A DNA stretch of 64,000 bases from a bacterium (lineage in GTDB: Bacteria > Patescibacteriota > Minisyncoccia > Minisyncoccales > JAGGSE01), in NCBI GenBank assembly GCA_021159225.1, contig JAGGSE010000232.1, positions 1 to 64,000 on the forward strand. The letters are read 5' to 3'. Position 1 is the stretch's first letter, and each line of letters opens with the position of its first letter. The notes below the pieces were generated by a model, which was not told the DNA's origin, made no database searches, and saw only the letters and a list, made by a program, of their open reading frames with translations. Both the position numbers and the translations under genes were made by a program. Below are positions 47,897-54,732 of the stretch, one piece after another.

Positions 47897-48704
47897 ACAA
47901 GTTTACACCGGGAGTGAGATAAGGCTGCAGTTTGATTTCGTTGTAGGAGGTCAAACTGTCCTTGTTTCACAACCTCAGGCAGATGTTTTCGATCCTTTTG
48001 GAAATAAAGTGGATGTAGTTGATCTTGTTTTTTCTGGCGGACATTATTTGACTTATTGGACTACTCCTTCTGCTACGTTAGGGTCCTACGTTGCAATCGG
48101 CCGAGGAAAGTATGGTTATGAAGACCTTCTAGCCAATTCTCAAGTCAGGTTCGATGTCGTTTCGTCGTTGACTACTGAGCTTGTTACATTAGATGAAGTA
48201 AAAGAGTATTTGCACGTAGATGATTTTTCTGAAGATCCCTTTCTCAGAGCCCTCCTTTTGGCTGCCTCGTCCGCGATTTTGGCGTATACACAGTTGAAAT
48301 TAGGTTCTGTTAGTGAAACAGAGCGCTGTTTCTTGTCGGGAGCTACTCAGTATGGACTGAGATACTTTCCCATTTCTGAAATCACTGAGATTAAGCTCGA
48401 CAGTGTGGATTTGGTTGAGGATACTGATTATTTTGTAGAACTGTCCACAGGTCTTATTAAGTTTTTCGTACCACAAACTGGTTTCTTTGAATGTACTTAC
48501 ACTTTTGGACTTTCCCAAATCCCTTCTCCGGTTAAACTCGCCTGTTTGAAGCTCGTTGCCGCTCTTTATAACCTGCGGGAATCTGAAGGTTTTTCCAGTC
48601 GCCGTTTATTGAGTAACGTTGAGAACTACTTGAGAGACGCGAAGATGGATGTAATGACTGAAGTTAGGAGTTTACTCGCTCCGTATAAACGTAAATTAGT
48701 TTAG
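47889..48704 (+). CDS. Head-tail connector protein with N-terminal Ig-like domain
   Basis: Residues about 1-95 look like a beta-sandwich (VVGGQTVLVSQPQADVFDPFG; GSYVAIGRGKYG). Residues about 98-271 carry LDEVKEYLHVDDFSEDPFLRALLLAASSAI and later YTFGLSQIPSPVKLACLKLVAALYNLRE, which is the layout of HK97 gp6/phage gp15-type connector ('DNA-packaging') proteins that ring the portal. ATG 47889 follows GAAGGAG. The beta domain fusion is an extra decoration. Confidence 0.75.
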   Translation: MFKQVYTGSEIRLQFDFVVGGQTVLVSQPQADVFDPFGNKVDVVDLVFSGGHYLTYWTTPSATLGSYVAIGRGKYGYEDLLANSQVRFDVVSSLTTELVTLDEVKEYLHVDDFSEDPFLRALLLAASSAILAYTQLKLGSVSETERCFLSGATQYGLRYFPISEITEIKLDSVDLVEDTDYFVELSTGLIKFFVPQTGFFECTYTFGLSQIPSPVKLACLKLVAALYNLRESEGFSSRRLLSNVENYLRDAKMDVMTEVRSLLAPYKRKLV

Positions 48705-48723
48705 TTACAGGAAGGAGGTTGTT

Positions 48724-50616
48724 ATGATTACCGCTGTAACGTTTACGTCGGAAGATGTAGTCGCGTTTTTGAACACTACACTACCTTTTCACATTGAGGG
48801 CATTCCTTTAGTTGTAGTTGGACAGGATCAACGAGATCTTACCAAAGTCTTGAACTGTCGTACTTATGAAGGGGGAAAGACTTTTGGTAGGAAGTTACTT
48901 GCTGGATTAGAGAAGGTCGAAACGGAGTATTTTGTTTTTGTACACCCAAAGGCGGCTCTCTCTAATTTAGACTTCCTTGGTGAGGCTTTGAAAGTTCTTT
49001 CTTCCCCTGAAGTTGGTTTTGTAGTTCCTGGACTTCCTAAGGGTGTGGGACCACAGAGCTATAAGAGGAAAGACAGAGGAGCATTAGCTCGGATTGCCCC
49101 TTGGTGTTTCGCGTTCAGAACAGAGGAGGCTATTACTCTGTTTGAGAAAGCTCTGAAGGTGTTTCAAGACGAGCGAATTGTTCAGCTTGTATGTTATGAG
49201 CTGATGAAGCAAGGTCGTTTTAGCTATGTACTCCCAATGTACACTTTGGATATGGAAGAGGATTTTAGTGATCTGAAACTTGACGCGAGGTTCAGAACTC
49301 AACCGTTGGAGCCAGTATTAATCTATCAATATCGCCGGTTGAAGGACATCCCCTCTACTGCGAAATCTTTGTTCAAGGATGTCATTGTTTGCACTCCTTT
49401 AGACGTTCCTGAAATTGATCAGGGAAAGTTGATTTTTGTTCTGAGAGAGGGTGAGGATTTTGCCGATATTTTTACCCTTGAGCAATTGCAAAGGATGTGT
49501 GACAATCCTGATCCGTTTGTTTTCGCGTACCAATTTCCTGTACTACGGACTTGGTCGGATAATCGATATTTGAAAGATCAAGTTACTTGGGAAATTAGGG
49601 CTTTTGCTTCCTTTGAAAAGATTGCCCCGCGTATTTTGATTAATCCTTACTACGGGCAACAGCTTCCTTATGAAGGCCTACGCCCAGTTAATGTGCCCAT
49701 TATCAAGAAGGTTAATGACTTACCCGACAATTGTTCTATTGCGAGACTTCGTACTCCTACCTTGACTATTGCAACGATTATGAAGGACGAAATGAAAAAC
49801 CTCCCCACGTATTTGGGCACTGCTCTTCCTTTTGCTCAACAGGTGATTTTGGTAGACACCGGTTCTCAAGATGAATCTCTGTCTTTTGCAAAGCGCTTTG
49901 GAGCTGAGGTGTTAGAGACTAAATTAGATAAAGACTTCTCTAAAGCGCGGAATTTGTACTTACAGAGGGCGAACGGCACTTGGCTCCTTCAACAGGACCT
50001 GGACGAAATTGTTGACTATAAGCAGATTTACGCAGTGATGTTGGAAACACCTGAGAATACAGACGCGGTCCAGCTTCAGGTGCACAATTTAACTCCGCAA
50101 GAGGGGACGGTCATCTATCAAGATGCCATTCGTTTGGTTAAGAACCCACGAACTTGGTACTACTCAAATCGGGTTCACGAGACGTTTGAACGCTGCGCTA
50201 CTGAGGAGAACCGTGTTGTATCACGAGTTAATGATGTAGTGATTTACCACCTAGGATTTCTGTCCCCACGCATGAAAGAGAAACTCTCTTTTTATCGAGA
50301 GTTGATCAACATGCAGTTAGAGGAGGAACCGGAAAACCCCTTACCGTATTTTAATCTCGCGCTCGATCTGTTGAACGAGTATGAAGAGCATCCTGAAAAT
50401 TTGGACGTAGCGCTCAAACTCCTCCTTCAAGCAACTTCTCTCCATCCGAGTTTTGCCCTTGCACAGTACGAAGTTTCGAGAGTATATTGTCAAAAAGCAC
50501 TCGAGGCAATTGAGAGGACCCTCGAAGTTGTGCCACCTCAACATCCTATGGTGAATGCTATTAAGAAGGTTTACGGACCTTTGAAAGAGTACACCAAAAG
50601 GTATATTGTGAGATGA
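48724..50616 (+). CDS. Two-domain GT-A glycosyltransferase with C-terminal TPR-like repeats
   Basis: The 630-residue protein has a first GT-A-like half (about 1-220: FVFVHPKAALSNLDFL). A clear family 2 glycosyltransferase domain follows (about 345-540: TIATIMKDEMKNLP, ILVDTGSQDES, ARNLYLQRANGTWLLQQDLDE, YYSNRVHETFE), like SunS-type protein glycosyltransferases. The C-terminus is TPR-like (about 545-615: PLPYFNLALDLLNEYEEHP, ALAQYEVSRVYCQKALEAIE). ATG 48724 follows GAAGGAGG. It sits inside the connector genes, which suggests it glycosylates a virion protein co-expressed with it. Confidence 0.8.
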   Translation: MITAVTFTSEDVVAFLNTTLPFHIEGIPLVVVGQDQRDLTKVLNCRTYEGGKTFGRKLLAGLEKVETEYFVFVHPKAALSNLDFLGEALKVLSSPEVGFVVPGLPKGVGPQSYKRKDRGALARIAPWCFAFRTEEAITLFEKALKVFQDERIVQLVCYELMKQGRFSYVLPMYTLDMEEDFSDLKLDARFRTQPLEPVLIYQYRRLKDIPSTAKSLFKDVIVCTPLDVPEIDQGKLIFVLREGEDFADIFTLEQLQRMCDNPDPFVFAYQFPVLRTWSDNRYLKDQVTWEIRAFASFEKIAPRILINPYYGQQLPYEGLRPVNVPIIKKVNDLPDNCSIARLRTPTLTIATIMKDEMKNLPTYLGTALPFAQQVILVDTGSQDESLSFAKRFGAEVLETKLDKDFSKARNLYLQRANGTWLLQQDLDEIVDYKQIYAVMLETPENTDAVQLQVHNLTPQEGTVIYQDAIRLVKNPRTWYYSNRVHETFERCATEENRVVSRVNDVVIYHLGFLSPRMKEKLSFYRELINMQLEEEPENPLPYFNLALDLLNEYEEHPENLDVALKLLLQATSLHPSFALAQYEVSRVYCQKALEAIERTLEVVPPQHPMVNAIKKVYGPLKEYTKRYIVR

Positions 50617-51194
50617 CCAATCTCGTTGGCTTTCATTACAGACAGCGTGTTTACACGGTTCGTCGGTATACCACTTGTGTTACAGTGGAGTTATCTTGCA
50701 AAAGAGGAGTTCCTACTGCTTTGAACATTTCGCAAATACATCCTGAAGCTACGTTGCGATTGACCTGGTTAGGAGATACACCGAGCGTGTTGTGCACGTT
50801 AGTCGGGGCCTCTGTAACTGAAACTCTTACTTTAACTAAGTTTAGCGCGTCTCTTACGTCAAATAAGTTTCCTGGGCTGGAGTACGTTACGTGTACTCAG
50901 GATGGTTCCCTTTCGATTTATACCACCGAAGAAGTTGGTCTTGACATAGGACAAGTCACCGGCGCGGTTTATACTACTAGAAGGGCTATAGGAACGGATG
51001 AGTTTGGTCGTGTTACGTTAGTCTCTTCGAGTGTAATGGTGTGTTTACCCGGAGTTGAAATTCGCTCTGACGATGTACTGATTGACCAAGAAACGAACGA
51101 GACTTTTTCTGTAGTAGAGGCACAGCAAGCTTTTGATCGAAGAGGTAGATTGCATCATTGGGAACTTGATGTTGTACGGATAAGAGAACGATGA
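50613..51194 (+). CDS. Possible head-closure (stopper) protein
   Basis: A 193-residue beta-rich protein; start ATG 50613 overlaps the glycosyltransferase stop and its end overlaps the next gene by 4 bases. The C-terminal part (SDDVLIDQETNETFSVVEAQQAF, then LHHWELDVVRI) resembles the end of phage head-tail stopper/adaptor proteins, which carry a GD-x-I...Y-V...HH-x-ELxV pattern. Position between the connector and the gp10-like gene agrees. No motif is decisive. Confidence 0.55.
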   Translation: MTNLVGFHYRQRVYTVRRYTTCVTVELSCKRGVPTALNISQIHPEATLRLTWLGDTPSVLCTLVGASVTETLTLTKFSASLTSNKFPGLEYVTCTQDGSLSIYTTEEVGLDIGQVTGAVYTTRRAIGTDEFGRVTLVSSSVMVCLPGVEIRSDDVLIDQETNETFSVVEAQQAFDRRGRLHHWELDVVRIRER

Positions 51195-51568
51195 GACTGT
51201 TAATTCGATTACCTTCTGTTTCGAAGATTTACGATGACCTTGAGAGAAGGAAGCAAAAGTCCATCGATGTGATATTTGAGGAGGTTATTCGACTCGTTAG
51301 TGGTGAACCTCTTTCTAACGAGGAGTTACGCAGACGAGGACATCCTTACTCAAGGCGACGTCCTACTAACTTGTCCCCTTTGGTTCATATTCGTACTGGA
51401 CGTTTAAAGGCTTCGATTCGTAAGAATCGCGACGGAATTGCTTTTGACACTGGTAAAGCACCCCATCTAAAATATGTGACTAAAGGTACAAGGCGGATGA
51501 TCCCTCGAGACTTTATTGCGGCTGCTCTCCAAAGGGCTTCAGATCGATTGAGGGAGATTTGGGAGTAG
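51191..51568 (+). CDS. HK97 gp10-like tail completion protein
   Basis: The 125-residue protein contains VHIRTGRLKASIRK (about 74-87), an APHLKYVTKGTRRM-type stretch (about 96-110) and PRDFIAAAL, the conserved elements of the HK97 gp10 family. These proteins sit at the head-tail joint. It overlaps the previous gene by 4 bases and the next begins 6 bases later. Confidence 0.78.
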   Translation: MRLLIRLPSVSKIYDDLERRKQKSIDVIFEEVIRLVSGEPLSNEELRRRGHPYSRRRPTNLSPLVHIRTGRLKASIRKNRDGIAFDTGKAPHLKYVTKGTRRMIPRDFIAAALQRASDRLREIWE

Positions 51569-51574
51569 GATAGT

Positions 51575-52003
51575 ATGATTTATTTGCACGAAGTTCAGTC
51601 GGATTTGAGTAGTAAGATTGAGTCCGTTTTGACGGATTTGGATCAAACGTATAATTTGGGGTTGATTAGAGCTCCGGTGATAGTTTCCTCCTTACCAGAG
51701 GATCGCGTTACTCCTTCTACTTACTTGAAAATGGAAGAGGTTTCAAGTCAAGAGAAGGTTTTCTTTCGGTGTACTGGAACGTTACTCGTTGAGTTATCTT
51801 TTGAGATAGGTGAAGATGTGGCTTCGAGCCTGATCCGGAAGTTAGGTAATAAGTTGCAAGATCAATTGGAGCGAAGAAATAATACTACCCATACCTACTA
51901 TTCAGGTAGTGTTAAAAGAGTCACGTGGTCTCTTCCTAAGGAAGAGATGGTTAGAACAATTAAAGTTGAGTTCGAGGTACAAGGCATTGAGCAACCAATC
52001 TAG
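51575..52003 (+). CDS. Tail terminator-like protein
   Basis: 142 residues, alpha/beta, in the order expected for the tail terminator (after gp10, before the tube). The sequence alternates an N-terminal helix (LHEVQSDLSSKIESVLTDL) with beta strands (VFFRCTGTLLVELSFEIGE) and a helix (ASSLIRKLGNKLQDQLE), the fold order of lambda gpU-like proteins. The similarity is structural in impression only. The start ATG 51575 lacks a strong ribosome binding site but is 6 bases behind the previous stop. Confidence 0.6.
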   Translation: MIYLHEVQSDLSSKIESVLTDLDQTYNLGLIRAPVIVSSLPEDRVTPSTYLKMEEVSSQEKVFFRCTGTLLVELSFEIGEDVASSLIRKLGNKLQDQLERRNNTTHTYYSGSVKRVTWSLPKEEMVRTIKVEFEVQGIEQPI

Positions 52004-52223
52004 TGCTTGGAAGTGCTCAAGTTGTGGGGCCGTCCTAGGTTACCTGGATGGTACAGACATCTTGCGTATCAAGTATAAGGACTTATACTTTTACGTAAAT
52101 GTTATAAGAGGAGCTTCGTTGATAAAGTGTTTGTGTCGTAAGTGTGGTAAAGTTAATGAAGTTATGGCGAAAGCGATGAAGATGAGTGAACCTGCTGTGA
52201 TCGAACTGGAGAAGTACTTGTAG
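51987..52223 (+). CDS. Com-like zinc-finger protein (78 aa)
   Basis: CSSCGAVLGYL (about 10-20) and CLCRKCGKVNEV (about 48-59) form a four-cysteine zinc finger similar to phage Mu Com and other small proteins (KCxxCGKxL...IKCxxCGxxN). The start is TTG 51987, inside the end of the preceding gene; no ATG is available in the required region. It may act in RNA binding or translational control, as Com does in Mu, but this is by analogy. Confidence 0.55.
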   Translation: MSNQSSAWKCSSCGAVLGYLDGTDILRIKYKDLYFYVNVIRGASLIKCLCRKCGKVNEVMAKAMKMSEPAVIELEKYL

Positions 52224-52274
52224 TGAGTTAGGTTGTTGAGGTACACACTTAATTTGAGGAGGTGAGAATTGTAA

Positions 52275-54012
52275 ATGAACACACCAACTTATAACACCAA
52301 AAGATTGAGTTTCGGGCCTAAGTGACACTGGGCCCGTAAAACCTCTGCTGATCAACGGGGAAACACAATGGTATCCACTCAGCTAAATGAGATTTTAGAT
52401 GGATTAATTTTCAGTGATGGGCATATTGCTTATTGTAAGGCTGGTGACTATAGGTTCGAGTTGGGGACGACCAAGCGTTTGTACGCAGAGCAAGTTTGTA
52501 ACCTTCTTCGTCCTGTTATTTCCTGTTCTATTAGAGAACAAGTACGTATTGGATTTGGGAAGAAATTTATCTCTTACAGAGTTGTTGGATATAAAGCTCC
52601 TGTTATGAAGAATCTTCACTATCGTTGGTATGATGATAAAAAGAAAAAGCTTCCCAAAGATTTTAGATGGACGCCTACTACTTTGAACGTTGCTTATTGT
52701 GGTGATGGTACTGTTATTGAGAATAGCCCGACTATGTGCTTAAATAGTTGGGCGGTTCCCGAGGTGAAAGAGATAGTTAGGTGCTTTGAAGAGTTGGGCT
52801 TGTATGGGACGGTTGTCCAAACCCCAACAGGACCGATTTTTAGGTTACATCAAGATTGTGCCCTAGATTTCTTCGAGTACATAGGAGACCCACTAATTCC
52901 GTTTCACTCTTATAAGTGGATTACCGTTGTCAACCCCCAGCAAGCAGTTCGCGCGACTCTGTGGGACGATGACCTAGCTCAAAAGGTTGCGAGGTGTATT
53001 AAGAAGATTATGATTTTACGCGTTTGGGGAGGTTCGAAGGAACGGCGGTACTTGTCGTACTTTCCTGAGTTAGTCGTAATGGTTAATGATAAAGACGTTA
53101 AAGATGCCCTTCAGAGAATCAGAACTTCAAGGAAGAAAGGTGAGGTTGTAGTTAGAGGTCGACAAGCGAAACGTGTTTTAGAAAGGGTCCATTTGTTTCT
53201 TCCGGACGATAAACGAATGTTAGCTACAATTGCGTTAGCTTTGCCTCTTGGGCGGAGGAAGAAAGATTTGAAGGAAGTTCTATATCAGTTTTTCTGGACG
53301 AAATTTAATGAATTAAATCCGCCCGAGAGAAGACGGGGACCCAAAAGAGAGTTGAATAGCGAACTGCGGCTGCAGAGACTGAGCGTAGAGGACACTAACC
53401 TCTTTCAGGATCTGGTTAGTGTATACGACAGTCCGACCCCTACGGTGACGTAGGGAAGTAGTTGTACTACTTGCCCGAAAGGGTCAAGAAAAATAACAGG
53501 TTAAAGCGGGTGTGCTTTATATTGGAAGCGCCGGCCAAACACCTACTATTGATATAGGCGCTGTTAAGACTGGAGCAACTCTAACATTTACTCGAGATAA
53601 ACTCGAGGTTAAACAGGGTTCTCCCGAGAAGTTGATCAAACAGTGGGTTGTTACTGAGACAGTTAAACTAGATGTTGTTGGTCATGAATGGAATCTTGAG
53701 AATTTGAGGTATGCTATTGGTTGTGGTATCATTCAAACTTCGGGAAATGAGAAGACGATGGATTTCGGCGGAGATATGGAAGTTACTGAAGCGTCGCTGA
53801 AGTTCGTTCACCAGATGCCTGCTGGAGGAACTGTGGAAATTGATATTTGGAGAGCTCAGTCCGCAGGAGAACTCTCGATCGAGTTTGGGAACGATCCACA
53901 CGAATTCCCTTACTCGTTCGTTGCTCTGGATGCCGATACTGCTTGGGATGGCACTACCTTGGATGAGAGGGGAAGGTTGTGCCGAATTAGGTTAATCGGT
54001 GACTTCTCCTAA
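52275..54012 (+). CDS. Tail tube (major tail) protein gene split by a group I intron
   Basis: The coding sequence joins 52275-52319 (15 codons, MNTPTYNTKRLSFGP) to 53509-54012 (GVLYIGSAGQTPTIDIG...), giving 182 residues. The joined segment SFGPGVLYIGSAG with TPTIDIGAVKTGATLTFTR is typical of phage tail tube proteins; unspliced, the frame hits TGA three codons after the first exon. GAGGAGGTGA lies 9-12 bases before ATG 52275. Splicing is therefore required for a full tail. The second half (LSIEFGNDPHEFPYSFVAL) fits the tube fold. Confidence 0.8.
52320..53508 (+). mobile_element. Group I self-splicing intron (1,189 nt)
   Basis: The 5' exon end GGGCCU (52314-52319) pairs with GGGCCC (52330-52335), including the hallmark U-G at the splice site (P1). 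ACACT (52325-52329) pairs with the 3' exon start GGTGT (53509-53513) (P10). Together this is an 11-bp guide. Core elements at the 3' end are GACTG (53377-53381) with CAGTC (53429-53433) as P7, ACACTAACC/GGTTAGTGT (53392-53400/53414-53422) as P8, and CCCTAC/GTAGGG as P9. Further hairpins AGTAGT/ACTACT and a GCCC-GAAA-GGGT tetraloop follow. A P-like AACGGGGAAAC and Q-like TATCCACTCAGC lie near 52354-52385. The last intron base is G, as expected. Confidence 0.9.
52368..53453 (+). CDS. Intron-encoded LAGLIDADG homing endonuclease
   Basis: The 361-residue protein has two LAGLIDADG-type helices: EILDGLIFSDGHI (about 8-20) and TTLNVAYCGDGTVI (about 104-117), with EIVRCFEELGLYGTV and RLHQDCALDFFEYIGD as in the LAGLIDADG_2 family. 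About 140 extra basic residues follow (RTSRKKGEVVVRGRQ), perhaps for DNA binding. Acidic catalytic residues look present. The start ATG 52368 lies between the P and Q elements and the TAG stop lies in P9, so the gene overlaps the ribozyme core at both ends. It would spread the intron into intron-less tail tube genes. Confidence 0.85.
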   Translation: MVSTQLNEILDGLIFSDGHIAYCKAGDYRFELGTTKRLYAEQVCNLLRPVISCSIREQVRIGFGKKFISYRVVGYKAPVMKNLHYRWYDDKKKKLPKDFRWTPTTLNVAYCGDGTVIENSPTMCLNSWAVPEVKEIVRCFEELGLYGTVVQTPTGPIFRLHQDCALDFFEYIGDPLIPFHSYKWITVVNPQQAVRATLWDDDLAQKVARCIKKIMILRVWGGSKERRYLSYFPELVVMVNDKDVKDALQRIRTSRKKGEVVVRGRQAKRVLERVHLFLPDDKRMLATIALALPLGRRKKDLKEVLYQFFWTKFNELNPPERRRGPKRELNSELRLQRLSVEDTNLFQDLVSVYDSPTPTVT

Positions 54013-54065
54013 TTTTAGGTTAACTTAGTTAGTACAATTTAGACGCCCCAGGAGGTGCATTTATT

Positions 54066-54464
54066 ATGAAAGCTTTTGAAGAGTACATTGAAGGAGCTCG
54101 TGAAGTTACCTTAAGCAATGGGAACACGGTTGAGATTCCTCCGCTTACTTGGGGGAAGGAACTTAGGCTCTACAACATTCTAACTAAGGTCTTTTCTAAG
54201 CTTTCCGTTAGTACTGATGCAGAAGGCAATCCTCAGTTCGATGAGTCCCAAGTCTACGCGTTCATGACCGCCTTTGCTAATGACGTGTCTGAGATTGCAT
54301 CGATTATTTTCAACAAAGACAAGAAGTGGGTTGAAAATAATCTGACCTCAAAGGATATGGTAGAGTTTATCGTCCCTTTGTCGCTTCACATTTTCGGAAA
54401 GCTAAATCTCGGACTAACCAACGCGGTAACGAAGTTGGCAGAAGAGGCGGGGGAGACCCCATAG
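54066..54464 (+). CDS. Tail assembly chaperone, short form
   Basis: The 132-residue helical protein lies directly between the tube and tape measure genes, the fixed place of gpG-type tail assembly chaperones. ATG 54066 follows AGGAGG. Near its end the reading frame passes GCG-GGG-GAG (54447-54455) and stops at TAG 54464. A -1 slip there joins the frame ending at 54727. The short form is made by most ribosomes. Confidence 0.75.
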   Translation: MKAFEEYIEGAREVTLSNGNTVEIPPLTWGKELRLYNILTKVFSKLSVSTDAEGNPQFDESQVYAFMTAFANDVSEIASIIFNKDKKWVENNLTSKDMVEFIVPLSLHIFGKLNLGLTNAVTKLAEEAGETP

Positions 54465-54727
54465 AGAAGACCATAGCGCAGGTAGTCGACTTCTTGTGCT
54501 CTCAGTATGGATGGACTCCTGACCAGGTTTTCGCCTTGACAAGGCCCACGATTGAGGGTTTACTAGAAGAAGCGAGAGAACGACTCCACGCTCAGTATCG
54601 TTTCTATGCTTCTCTAGTAGGCGCAGAACTTCGTGATGATTACGTTCGGCCAGATAGTGATGATCCACGTACCTTGTTGAAGAAAGTGCGAGATATTGGA
54701 GTCGATTTTGAGGTGGTTGGTGGGTAA
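54452..54727 (+). CDS. Frameshift extension of tail assembly chaperone (gpGT-like)
   Basis: In the -1 frame there is no stop between the G-run at 54449-54453 and 54727. Slipping there gives a fused product of about 220 residues continuing GDPIEKTIAQVVDFLCSQYG, then WTPDQVFALTRPTIEGLLEEA. No good start with a ribosome binding site exists for this frame alone (ATG 54494 lacks one), and this conserved-looking segment begins upstream of it. The arrangement is that of lambda gpG/gpGT. The slip point within GGGGG is inferred. Confidence 0.7.
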   Translation, partial: GDPIEKTIAQVVDFLCSQYGWTPDQVFALTRPTIEGLLEEARERLHAQYRFYASLVGAELRDDYVRPDSDDPRTLLKKVRDIGVDFEVVGG

Positions 54728-54732
54728 AGAAT

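Noticed and set aside
53512..54012. Tail tube gene starting at GTG 53512
   Set aside because: No ribosome binding site precedes it and the upstream exon plus intron guide pairing explains the missing N-terminus.
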